Of a DNA stretch of 64,000 nt, positions 46,871 to 59,800 are shown in pieces (positions within the stretch are counted from its first letter, which is position 1; the number at the start of each line of letters is the position of its first letter). The translations under genes were made by a program, and so were the position numbers. Under the pieces are notes generated by a model. The model saw nothing but the letters and a program-made list of their open reading frames with translations. It searched no databases and had not been told where the DNA came from. This stretch comes from Cololabis saira (lineage: Eukaryota; Chordata; Actinopteri; Beloniformes; Belonidae), in assembly GCF_033807715.1 (NCBI RefSeq), contig NC_084606.1:33955861-34019860 (forward strand), given 5' to 3'.

Positions 46871-48426
46871 ACATTTTTTTTTTATCAGTTTCCTAATGGC
46901 TTCCTAGGAATTTGGTTGAACTTTGCGAGGAAGAAGATCAGCCTGCATTTATGAATGAAACAGTACTCTGTTGATCAAACTTCGGTAATGTTTGGGGACT
47001 AATGATAGAATAAAGATCAACATTGTAGTGTGATTGGGTGACATCAGCCTCAGGGAGCGTCGTCGCCGTTGCTGCCTCTGTCAAGTGCTATAATATCTAT
47101 AGTATCTTAAATGTTTGCAGCCCCATGTTACATGTATTTAACAAAGAATCTCACAAAGCAGAGCTGAGAAACCTCGTTCTTCACGACTGAGGGGATGGCT
47201 TACTCTGATATGGGTTGGTATTACATCAGCTGCTGCAGACGCATCAAATAAACATATGGTGAGGAGAATTTGCAGCGTGGCCATTTGGCCATCCAGCCCG
47301 AGTGGAAACTTCAGGGATCCCATTATTGTCATCATGCTTCTATTTGCAGACATGGTTGTACAGTGAGGAGAGTTTGGTGTGGCTTCTCAGAGTAAATTAC
47401 AAGAGCGCTCAAAGTATTGACATTTCTGTGTTTCACTTTAAAAGACTTTAATCTGTGCAGATTGAATCGCCAGCATGAACAGTTTAGGGTTTCTGTGTTT
47501 GAGTGCAACATTTTTAACCCGGCCGGCCATCCTAATCCTTTTCTTCTTCAAGGTTCATATGGATTTGACTTTGATTTTCATGGGCAATACCACAGGCTTA
47601 AAAACACAAAACAAAAACAAATAGCTTAGAGAAACAAAGCATGTGTCACAGCCAGACGACAACCAGACAAGTATGAGGAAAAGGCATCAAAAATGGAGAG
47701 CAGGGGAGGAGCAGCTCTAGTAGAAACTTGTTTATTCAACGTCTTCTAAGCAGTTCTGCATGCATCTTAAAGTTTTTTGTTTAGTTTTATTGTTGCTCTT
47801 TGATGACTCCTATATGAATTATCATATAAAGCCCACCCGTGCACCATTGCGATTGGTTTGGTACGGTGTGCACCAGTGGAAGGATGAGAGGGATACCAGA
47901 CACATTTCATTAGAGAGAATTCACTCCAAGTATATGGCTATGACTGACCAAGCTTAACAGTTTAGGGTCCCCTAAGTAAACCATTACAGACTCATTTAAG
48001 TTTAGTAACGCATGTGGAAGATTTATTATGATTATCTGCAACAAAACACCTCAACATCAAACTTGTATATCAACCCAAGAGGGATGTGGTGGTGCACATT
48101 CCTGCAGCATTTAAAGTTATTCATCCTGTCAGCGCAGGACAGTAGAGGGTGGAGTGGTTGTTAAACCGCACTTCTATTGAAACTGTTGTTAACTATTAAC
48201 TGTACTGAACAACCGTGTATCATATAATCCCATGAATGACAGAATGTTACATAACATAAGAAAAGTGTCAAGTTCCACTTAGTTGACTCCGAAAAGGACA
48301 CCAGGACAACTCGGATTTCCAATTGATCAACTTTATTTATCCAACTTTTAGGCTTGGTTGGTTTCTATTCAGTTGATCTTCAAATAGTAATCAGGTTGTT
48401 AACCTTCGAAAACAAAGAAATAAGTG
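46871..48426. other. arhgef15 intron 1 sequence, nothing recognised
   Basis: No coding homology or repeat structure was seen over 1.5 kb. Confidence 0.5.
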
Positions 48427-48430
48427 TTAA

Positions 48431-48782
48431 AGGAGCATGAGGCTCCTTTTAAGAAATGAGACTCTCTAGCGCCACCCTTCACCACGACGGCCGTTGGGGG
48501 TACTGCAGCCAACAGTGAAGCCTGCACGGGAGAACGGGGAGAACGTGCATGCAGCGTCATGTGACGTCACATCCGCAGCCCAGCGCGGGAAATTTGGGCC
48601 CGAATTGCAGCACATTTTGCAGCACATTTTGCAGCACACAGCCTGTTCAAGGCAACGGAGAGATACACTAGAGGGCTCATTCGTTTGGGTTTGGAACGCT
48701 TCATCTGACATTATTACTAGAAAACTTAAAACGTATACGGATTTCTTTCATAAATCCTGCCTCAATCCGGCCTCAAGCTCCT
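48431..48782. mobile_element. piggyBac-type MITE (TTAA flanks)
   Basis: 352 bp, ends AGGAGCATGAGG and CCTCAAGCTCCT, with TTAA on both sides (48427-48430, 48783-48786). Contains three tandem TTTTGCAGCACA units. Confidence 0.8.
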
Positions 48783-48786
48783 TTAA

Positions 48787-49579
48787 CAATGAAAATACAA
48801 TATGTACAGGTATTTACAAAAAAAAAAAGTTCAAATAAATTCAACTAACTCAAACAGGTATTATTTTTAAAGTTAAATCCGTAAACTTTTAAACCCCATT
48901 TTTAAACTTTTGAATTGTTTACTGTTCAAAATGAGTCTAAACAAGTAAATCAAAATGTAAAGTCAAAATCGTTTTGTCCACTTAAGGGAAATCAAGATGA
49001 ATTAATCATTTAATTTAATCAATCATGTAGTTAATTATTTTAAATTCACTACCATGCTGAAACTGATTAAATCCACCCAATGGAGTGTTTGGTATGATGA
49101 ACAAAAGAAGAAAATGAAACAGTTTACGATTGCTAATTTACAGTTCATGTACAACCTAAACAGAGCTTTGAGACATTTTTATATCAAATATAAAAGACAT
49201 AGCACGGCCTTTAAATGAATAAATGAATCAACACAATCATAAATGGTGTAAGGTTTTGTACAAAGAGATGAGGGAACCTGACTTAGAAAAATGGACCATC
49301 TGCAGCCAGAGATGGATTTAGCAAATGCTGTATCAGCTCCAGGTAATAAAGATGGATTCATAGTATAATGTTTGTTATGTTGAAATGTCCTGAGTGGAAA
49401 GGAGGGGGGTCCTTCAAGTGTAAAGTTCATTACCGGCAAAGGATTTATAGCTCAGAGATCAAAGTCTGTCACATTATTACTGGTTGTACTCAGTGATGTA
49501 ATGTGTATTTTGTAGATATAAAAGTTTATTTCAGTGGCATGTTTAAAAAAAAATGTTTTCCTTTCTGTTTGCTTATCAG
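48787..49579. other. arhgef15 intron 1, final part, nothing recognised
   Basis: AT-rich intron leading to the acceptor at 49579. No gene seen. Confidence 0.5.
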
Positions 49580-50078
49580 GTGAGGATGGCATGCTTGCAT
49601 TGCCGCCCGTCCTCAAAGTCTTGCTTGTGACTAGCTGAGGTGGAGAGCGAAACACAAAATAAGAAAAGGCGTCCTCCCGCTAACATGTCTGTCCAAGAAG
49701 GCTCCACCTCTCCTTCACCCCTCAAGCCCGAGGTCAAGCCCAGGCCGGAGATTGCTCCCAAACCATCGCCTCTCCCTGCAGACGGGAGCTGCACTTCAGG
49801 CCCTTCTGGAGGAAAGGTCAAGAAGATAGTGGACAGGTTTAGCAAGCAGGAGTCCTGCGAAGCAGGAGAGCAGACGGCTAATGGCACAGCAGAGAGTAAG
49901 AAGTTCAAAAGGGCACCCACGATAAAGCCCAAGCCGGGCCGCCCCAGCCTGCCCCTACTGGCCGGGCCAGAGCAGGCACCCCCGCTCCCCAAGAAACGCA
50001 GCCGCATCCCCAAGAAACACACGGACAGTCTGGGAGGAGACGAAGGTGACAGCCTGAACGTGGAAGGAGGTCGATCAG
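49580..50078 (+). CDS. arhgef15: arhgef15 first coding exon with 5' UTR
   Basis: Acceptor TTTGCTTATCAG precedes base 49580. Coding starts at ATG 49685 (MSVQEGSTSPSPLKPEVKPR; human begins MSAQ). The 105-base leader has two short upstream ATGs that terminate before the start. The exon is rich in Pro, Lys and Ser and has a motif KVKKIVDRFSKQE resembling a short helix in human ARHGEF15. The donor is TCAG|GTACAG; 131 codons plus one base. Confidence 0.9.
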
Positions 50079-50726
50079 GTACAGTTGACGCTAAAACTTG
50101 GACTGTCATTCAAGATCGTACAGGGTTCATACGTTTTGAAAAAACCTGGAAAAGTCATGGAATTTGAAAATGTCATTTTCAAGGCCTGGAAAAGTTTTGG
50201 AAAAGTCATGGCATTTATTTTTCTCACTTAATGATAACATTTAGTAATAACAGCCTATAAGGTAAGATTTGAAATTGATCAATAAATATTTCGTATAGAA
50301 AAGTCTTGCGTGTTCTCACGTGTGACGTGCCGAGCATCTTGCGCATCATGCAGATCGGTTATTATTACAGTTATTAAAGTTATATTAGATTACTATACAA
50401 CATGTTCTACAACATAGTGCTGGTTAGGGATGCGCGGTATGGACTAAAAAATGTATCACGATAATTTCTGGCATTTATCCCGATAATGATAAAAATGACG
50501 TTAAAAAAAATACCAATTCAACTCCATCTTTTTAACTATAAATATATCACCACATTCAGTCTTTGGAGCCCCCAAATCACTGCTCTAAAAGATACTAAAT
50601 GCTACTAAACTACACCAATTAAATTTAATTAATAAAAACCAATTAAATGAGTTACACCTGTACTGCAAAACTGTAATTACTCAGATCCGCCATGTTTGTT
50701 ACACAAAAACCTCATCAACGGGAATT

Positions 50727-50808
<82 letters not shown>

Positions 50809-53800
50809 TCATCGTTTTTTTACCGCGAGATGACAAATTCTTACCGTGGGGAATTTTTTTGACGGTTTATCGTGAACGGTAAAATATCGCCCATTTCTAG
50901 TGCTGGTATATATCAGTGTTAGTTTAAACATGTTTATTTTGTATAAAACCATAATTGTCATTAGATCTCTACTGTGGTGACTTTTAACATAGTTTTATTA
51001 CTATATTTCATTCATACATTGATGTTTTAGAGGTCATGTATAGTCATGGAAACTGGCTGCCAAGTCATGGAAAAGTCATGTAAATGTGTTGGTTAAAATG
51101 TGTATGAACCCTATTATTTTTTCTGGAAATTACATTTTTTTCATGATAGTAAGTTTTAAAATAGAAAGAAGACAGTCAAAGAGTGCATCCTCTGTCTAAG
51201 CCAATGTCCTTTTCTAGAAAATGGCCCAGATTCCCAGCAGTTCTGATGGGGTTTTCATTTACTCCAGTTCTCCATTATCTTTCAAAACTCGTAACCAGTT
51301 TTTGCATAATCATGGTGCAGACAAAATGGACAAATTTCACACAAAAAATGAACTATAAGAGCTAAATAAAGTTGAGAAAAATCGAGCCAAATATTTTTAA
51401 AGATGCACAGATTCGAGTTAGGTTTGTGTTTCGTGATAATAATATATCTTGTTACATTAAGCATCATATGTCAGAGGATTTCTTGAAAATGAAAATGAAA
51501 ATGTTAAAGCTACGGTTAAAATGCAATTCAGAGCTTTGTTATCAGATGATATTGTATTCTCATGCAATGGTTTCATGAGATTTTCAAAGCAGCAGCTCAA
51601 AAGACTCGACATGTTGACTTGCAGTTAGAAATGACACTGATCGGTATGACATTCAAGTTTTTCAGGTTCATCGCACCTAGATTATATTTTAAACAATCTT
51701 GTGGCAGAGCTGGACATCAAGATGCATGAAAACACATTTTTTAAATGAAATAAAACTTATTTCTGAAATCATCTTGATGAAGTTAACAGTTGTAAGCTAT
51801 AGTTTGGATTGGATCTTTAGTTCATGCACACGGCTTCTGCGTGACAATGATCAGCTTTGTCCTGCATCAACAAAAAGAAACCCAAGAAGGGCGACAGTTT
51901 ATTTTTTGTCATAATTCATACGTTGGTGGATATTCCCATCTCAATTACACATACTTTAACTTCCCTTGTTTTAGTTCCACATTAGAAACAGAAAGGTTTT
52001 GTGCAGGGCAATAGATTCTGTATCATCCTGCAGAAAAGTCACCAATCTTTCAGTTCTGAGGTATTCATTCATCGAGACATAATAACATAAAAATATCTGG
52101 TCCTGATCAGGTTTTCCAACAAGAAAAAAAATAAAATAATGTAAAATCTATTTTACTTTCATCCTTATTCACTGCTTTCTATCTTCTTCAACTTCATCTT
52201 TTCCATTTCCTTTTGTCAATGTTCGATTTTTCTTGCAAACAAACGCTGCAAACATCCCATAAACATTTAAAGAAACAACTTATAATATACATCAGGGTAT
52301 ATTTACATTACGATGATTTGCTGAGTTCAAAGAACAACATGTGGAGCTGTTGTGAGCAAAACGAGCTCTTTATAAAAGGGATCTGCCCTGTCTGTGCACG
52401 TGCATGCTGGGAAACAACTCATTTACACCCAGTACTGGAGTTGAGGGGGGATGAGGGGGGATGGCATCCCCCCTGAAACAAAAACGGTAAAAATCATCCC
52501 CCCTGTAAAACTGCCATCCCCCCTTTCCATCCCTTATGTCATTTCATCAATGAATGTGGTTTTACTGCTATTTCAACATTTAGAGTCATCACCAGAAAAA
52601 TAACTTATTTGACAATTTTCACCTGTTTCAAGTCAATTTTCACTTGAAATAAGTAGGAAAATCTGCCAGTGGGACAAGATTTATCTTCTTATTACAAGCA
52701 AAAAAATCTTGTTCCACTGGCAGATTTTTCTACTTATTTTAAGTGAAAATCTACTTTAAACAGGTGAAAATTGTTGTTTTTTCCAGGGATGAGTCTTGTT
52801 TTAAGTGTAATGGGATTTTCTTACTAAAATGAGACATTTTAACTAGAAATAAGACAAATATTCTTTTGAAGATTTTGAGTTGTTTTACTTATCCTGTGAA
52901 GGACAGAGGCATATTTATAAGTTCAGAAAACTGTTTTTTATTTTTGTGTTTTGATGTACTAGAAATATACTGTATTAGAATATTGTGATAAAGTTCTTTA
53001 TTTTCTGTAATGCAATTAAAAAGACAAAAATGTCATACATTCTGGATTCATTACAAATCAACTGAAATATTGCAAGCCTTTTATTATTTTAATATTGCTG
53101 ATTATGGCTTACAGTTTAAGATTAAGATTCCTTAAGCTGTGACCCATGATCAGCAATATTAAAATAATAAAAGGCTTGCAATATTTCAGTTGATTTGTAA
53201 TGAATCCAGAATGTATGACTTTTTTTTTTCGTAATTGCATTACAGAAAATCACAATATTCTAATTTTCGGAGACAGTCCTGTATTAGATGTAAGCCCAGT
53301 GGATATTTAAAGCTTACAGAAGGCTGCATTTAACTGCTGCTATGTCATTCCTGCAGTATTTCTGCAGGTGTTTTGGTCACAGCTATTATTTGTAATATAT
53401 TATATTATTTATAATCAGCACAAATTATCTGTCCCCATATGATAAAATCCACCATCCCCCTGATTTCTTTTTACAACTCGAGTACTGTTCACACCCATTA
53501 ACGTAGTTCAAACAAGGGAAGATGAGTTGGGGAGAAACATTACAGTTTATCTTCTCTTTTTGATGCAGCCCCTGATGGAAAGGAAGTGGAGGTTCATCTG
53601 ACTGGCGTAGGTGAAGTGGAGGCTGAATACAGTCCGGACGGCCCCCTCAGTCCTTACTGCAACCCGAGCTGCAGCTGCCTGTGTCACCGCCAGCGCCCCG
53701 GCATGAAACTAATATGGGTACCCGTGAATTCAGAAGATGGAGAGCAGGGTGATGTAGAAGAGCCGGAGGACGGGGAAGAGGGGGAGGAGTGGGAGACGGC

Positions 53801-56800
53801 TGATCAAGGAGGCGAAAGCGGCAGTGAGGGGGGGAATGAGATGGACAGTACTTCTTTGCTTGATGAGAAAAAGGGAAAGCCAGAGTTCCATCAGTCTTTA
53901 AATGTGTTGCTGGCTGAGGGTCACAGGAGGCGATCAGACCCAGGTCCTCACTCTGTCCTCACCTCCCTTGCCATCTCTCGCTGTCAATCTCCCCCCGTTC
54001 CTCCAAAACGTGGACGATCACCACCAGTCCGCCAGTTCTCCCAAGATGAAGAAGATATTTATGAGATCACCCTTCCAGCGGTGGACTTTTCTGCTAGCAA
54101 AAGCAAACCTCAGTCCAAGGAGCAGCTGGATACTCCGAAAATAAAAATACGAAAACCGACACGTCGGAGTAAACTTTCCTCCAGCGTCTCAGACCCCGCA
54201 TCTGAGTTTGAGGACGTCACAAATTCCATCTCGAGCCCCGACGACCTTCCGCCCGCCATCCCGCCGAGGATCCCCATAATCACGGACAGCCGCAGCCTCA
54301 CGCCGACGCACCAGGGCGGGGCGCCGGTCTCCCCGCCCGCAGTGGAGGAGCGGCGCTCCCTGCTATCCTCCTCTCCCAGCAGCTCCACCACCAGCACGCT
54401 GAGCCCCCAACGAACCATCTCTCCGCCCTCCAGCATCCCCCTCGGGCCCAACAGACCCCCGCCTCCACCACCAAAGACGGATCCACGGAGGCTCAGCGCT
54501 GCCTCGCTGCAATTCCTCTCTCAGAGAAAAGGTTTTTACACAGCGCTCAATTACCGTATTTTCTGGACTATAAGCCGCTACTTTTTTCATAGGTTTTCAA
54601 CCGTGCGGCTTATACAAAGGTTCTATTCTGTGGGTTTTTCTTCCACCGCTCGGGGCGCTCTAACCAGAGTTATTATCGTTCACGAAAACGAACGAAATAA
54701 CGAAAACTAAAATTTAAAAAACAATTTCGTTAACTGAACTAAATAAAAACGAAAATTAAAAGACAAAAACGATAACTAACTGAAACTATATTGCGTGTTT
54801 AGAAAACTAACTAAAACAAACTTTATAGTATTATTATAATAATTATAGATATAATTTCCTCCGTTTTCGTCCTTGTCAATATAAGCCTCTTGGTATGATC
54901 AATTTATTCCGCTCTGGCCGTTTATCTCCAACTGGCAGCTAAGGCACCTAAACGCCTCACGGTCCGTGACGTCAAAACTAAAAATAAAACTAAGACTTAT
55001 AAAAACTAAACTAAAACTAAGCATTTTTGAAAAAATAAAAACTAATAAAAACTAGCAAACCCACACTAAAAACAAATTAAAACTAACTGAATTGAAGGAG
55101 AAAAAGTCAAAACGAAATAAAACTAAACTAAAATGAAAAATTCAAAACTATTATAACCCTGGCTCTAACCGGAATTAGAATCAAAACTAAGACAAAATAA
55201 ATGCAAAGAAGAATACGCTACTTCTTCTTTAGCAGATAGAAGTAGAAGCAGATTTCAAACAGATAAATAGATAAATAAATAGTGGTTATTTTCTCTTGGT
55301 TCTGTCCCGTTTTAATCAGCAAAGTTGCTGCCGTGTTAAAAGACCCTGTTAGGAAAGGAACTATTTAGGTACAAACATGTACATCATTTACAGTTCAAAA
55401 TCCTTCTGTACATGTAGTAAATATCTAATATAACAACATAAATATCTGCAGCTTGTATATCTTTTTTATTATTTTTTTTAGAAATAGAGCGGATGCGGCT
55501 TATGGTCCAGAAAATACGGTATATTAACGATTGGTGTGTTAATATACTTCAAAAATGTCAAATATGACCTGCCTACTTTTCTTTTTTTTTAAATAGAAGA
55601 GGAGAATGGAGAGAATGATGGAGAGAAAGAAGACACGGACATGTGAGCAGTCACTTTATTTAATGAATTCAATATTTTTACATTTTCTGTCATCAATCAG
55701 CATTACCTTGTAAAATGCTCGTGTGTAAAAAAAAAAAGATCCTGTTTACTAAAATTATAAAATCCCAGAGAAATATTTTGTTTAAGTTTAGAGGCTTTAG
55801 GCTACAACAGACTGTGTTGATTTAACATGTTCATTTGGCATGACTTGTCCAATCCTTGAAGTTGCTGTAGATCAGGGGTGTCAAACTCATTTTGCTTGGC
55901 GGGCCAAATTTTTTTCTCGCGGGCCGCCCGCTCAAAATAACAAAAACGGTGGGAACAAATTTAAAAAAAAATTATTTTTTTTACTATTGTTATCTAATCC
56001 AATATCAGTTTAGTTAATTTTAAAGGAAATATGCACTTTGTTTACACTCTATGTAAAATATATTTCTTCAGGATCTTTTCTTGAAATTTCTCGTTTTTTT
56101 TTCAAATTATGTAAGATACTTTTAATATAATTTTACAAAGATAAACAGAAACAAGTATGTTTTTTTTATATTTTGCTTTTTTTTTTAGGTAATTTAATTA
56201 AAAGCAAAATCTTTCTTATTACATCCGAAAGTGTTTCTTTGTGATTTAGAGATTTTTCCAGTACAATTAAATGTATTTATTTTTAAAAATTGGCGTGTAT
56301 ATTTACGCCAGTGTGCCGAAAAAGTCAGCACTTCTCTTTTAACTGTTTTACTTTGTAACTATCCTGGTATTCAAAACTGAAATTCTCCGAATAAATATCT
56401 TCTATCATCTTTTTTAGCAGTGATATTTTTCCTGCGAAAATATATAATAGTAGTCAGTTAATAAAAATAAACGACCGTCTAAAAAGAAATAAAATCTGCA
56501 AATGCATTCTAGAAAACTAAAAAAATGTTGAAAACTGCTCTCTTTGTGGAATAACGATGGATTTGTAGAAGAAATATATTATCGGATGTGCTGCGATTCA
56601 TTCAATTATTTATGCCTTCCTTTTTAGTAAGTTAACATTTTGTTTTTTTGCGTTGGAAACTTCTCGCGGGCCGCATGAAAATCTCTCTCGGGCCGCACAT
56701 TTGACACCCCTGCTGTAGATGTTTCTGGGAGCATCAAAGATCACTAACTGTGTCGTGCCTTACTTCTCAATCCCGTTTCAGGTCTCCAATGAGTAGAAAC

Positions 56801-59800
56801 TCTCTCAAAAGGGAGATTGCGTTCCTTTTGGACGCCCGCCTGCAGAACGGTAAGATAAAACATTGCCAGCTCAGTGTCACAGTGATCCGTTCAATAGGGC
56901 AGGACATAGGTGTGTTAGATGTGCACACTTTGTTACCCATGTACTCTTGTGCATGTGAAGAACCATCAACCCTGCAATTAGAGAACAACATAATCTGCTA
57001 CCTAAACCACACCCATACGTGACATATTAGTAGCATCAACTCATCAGAACCGCATTGTGGTTGTTATTCTATAAATACACATGTGACGTTTGCACTTTCA
57101 ATTCCATGTAGCGTTCTGTCTCATATGTTGGGAGCAGAGGGGGGTAGTAACGAGTTACATTTACTCTGTTACATTTACTTGAGTAAGTTTTGGGAATTTT
57201 TGTACTTTTAGGAGTAGTTTTGAATCACTATAATTTTTACTTTTACTTGAGTAGATTTGTGAAGAAGAAACTGTTCCTCTTACTCCACTACATTAGGCTA
57301 CGTTGAGCTGTTACTTTTATTGTATCCCTTTTATCCGCGTACGCGTCAATCTCATGACATCACTGGGTGATTCTTTGGGAAAAATGTTTGTTTTTGCATG
57401 TTTTGTCACATTTACACAGACTCAAACACACACAGAGTTTCTATGAGTTCATGTTTGTTCTAGTTCTGCCTGGTTAAAAAAGAAAAGTACAAATGCTTGA
57501 AATTTTGTGCTACTTGTGCTTAATTTATTTTTTTATTCTGTTATTATTATATTTATTTTATTATTTATTAAAGTACTTGAATTTACTTTAAGATTATTTT
57601 ACTTTAAGCTATTTTTTATTAATTTTAATTAATTTTATTAATTTAATTTGCCGAAAGATGATTGTTTTGTACTTTTGTCTGTTTGAATGGTTGTGTTAAA
57701 AAAAATAAATCAGACGTTACTCAACAGTTACTCAGTACTTGAGTAGTTTTTTCACAAAGTACTTTTTTACTTTTACTCAAGTAATTATTTGGATGACTAC
57801 TTTTTACTTTTACTTGAGTCATATTATTCTGAAGTAACAGTACTTTTACTTGAGTACAATTTTTGGCTCCTCTACCCACCTCTGGTTGGGAGCAGCATGT
57901 TCAGTGGCCACATACACAGGTTTCAGGAATGTTTTCACTCGTTTCCCCTCAGAGCCGCTCTACCAGACGTACCGGGCCACCGTCATCACAAAGGAGATCC
58001 GTCGGCAGACAGTTTGCCGCAACATCAGCAAAACCAGCGTGGATTATGCCATGGACTGGACGGCCCGTCGCCAGGGGAACGGATCCGGGCTGGCGGCTGG
58101 AAACACTTTGCCGCCGTCAGGCCAGAGCACCTTGTGGCAGGAGCTGCCGACGGTGCGGGACAGCGGAGTGCTGGAGCAGCTCACCCCCGAACAGTGCAAG
58201 TACCAGGAGGTGAAGAGACAGAAATAAATGTGCAGGGGAAAGTTCCATCAAGAGAAATCAATAAGGCAGAAAGGAGAAACAAGAGATGCAGGATCAATTT
58301 TTAAATCGCATTTTAAGTTGATAATGTGACCTTTTATGTGGATTAAAGTGCACTCTTGTCTAACTGCCGTATATAATTTACTGCTGTAGCTTTATATTGA
58401 TTCACCCTAAATGGACTTTATAAAAGCTTTTACAGTTACGGTTTTAAGTCTCCAACATTAGTAAGAGTGGAACAACTTCTTTTAAAGGTATAGTCTGTAA
58501 TCGTATTCAAAAACATTTATTGTTATACTGGGTGAAATGGTCCTTCCATCCTGAGAGTAGCCAGTGAATAATGTGTTCAGAAAAAGGAAAGAAAAACATC
58601 CGACCTCTCTGACAGCTTTAATCCTGTAAAAACTCTGACCAATCTGTTTTTTGCGCACCGAATGGCACGGATTGGTCAGAGCACCATAGGATTGGCAGGG
58701 GGGAAAGAACCAATCAGATGCCTTCCTTTTAAGTCCCGCCCACGCCCCCTCTGTCCCATGCGCACACTCGTCGCGTCGAATGTAACGGCTCGCCCTGCTA
58801 AAAAGGCTGAAAAAAGAAAGCCAAAGTGCGATTCTGCGGTGCAGGTTGTCCACTATTGGGGGTCTGGGGGTGGGGATGGAGGCGTCTCCATCCCGGCGAG
58901 GGCGGAGAGCGCCGGTGCAGGTGGCGGTGCGCCGCGGTGCCGTGCAGGCTCTGTTGCCACGGCTACGCCGTAGGGTACAGCGTAGCCTACGGCGTAGGGT
59001 ACGCGGCAACGCGCACCATTCTGCGTTGGTGTAACGCGGAACCATAAATCGGCCTTCAGTGTGTGCTCTGTGTGCTGTTCTGAACTTCTCTGTTTCTCAT
59101 TTTGCTGGGATGTCGGGTCACTCCGCTGAGACACAACTTTTGCGGTATCGGCCCTCTTGTGTCTAAAAATGATGCGCAGAGCCCACCCAATCAGAAACGG
59201 TACAGATATTCTGTGATATTTTTTTATATTTATAAAAAAATTTAATTATAAAAAAATTAAGGATCCCCATAACTTTGATTGGGTGGGCAGGACGCACGTT
59301 TGGGAGGGCATAGCTCACCCCTGCCCCCCCCTAAAACCGGCCTCGCTTACAGGTGAATGAGACATGGGGTAGTTTTGTTGAAAATGTGCTGTCCAAAATG
59401 TCCTGGAAAACTGGACTCCTGTAAATGCGTGTTCCCCAAAGTTTGTGGGGGCGTGGCTTTGGACGGAGTGCTGACGGGAGGGGGAGGAGGGGCGGCGCTT
59501 AGATGAGGGGGCGGGGCTTAGAGGAGGTGCCACTTTCAAATCTTGCTAGCTCTCCAACATTACTGACTATACCTTTAAGTAAAGGTTGTGATACTTAAAT
59601 GTGATAAAGAGGAAAATGTTTGTATTTCTTACTACTTTATGTGTAAAATGTATCCCACACTCTTGTCTCTCCTAGAGTATGTTTGAGGTGCTGACCTCTG
59701 AGGCCTCTTACCTGCGATCCCTGCACGTTCTGACCGAACACTTCCTGGAGAACAGGGAGCTGGAGGAGACAATGATCATCAGAGACAGGAAAACCCTCTT

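Noticed and set aside
49576..50109. 177-codon minus-strand frame over the first arhgef15 exon
   Set aside because: Shadow of the GC-rich sense exon; no splice or homology support.
53586..54710. Treating the 374-codon frame beginning at 53586 as an independent gene
   Set aside because: Its first methionine-like start is inside an exon; the splice phases show it is exon 2 of arhgef15, and codons after 54531 are intronic transposon.
58482..59045. 187-codon minus-strand frame and overlapping plus frames
   Set aside because: Lies within a TTAA-flanked MITE with CpG-rich tandem units; no recognisable protein.
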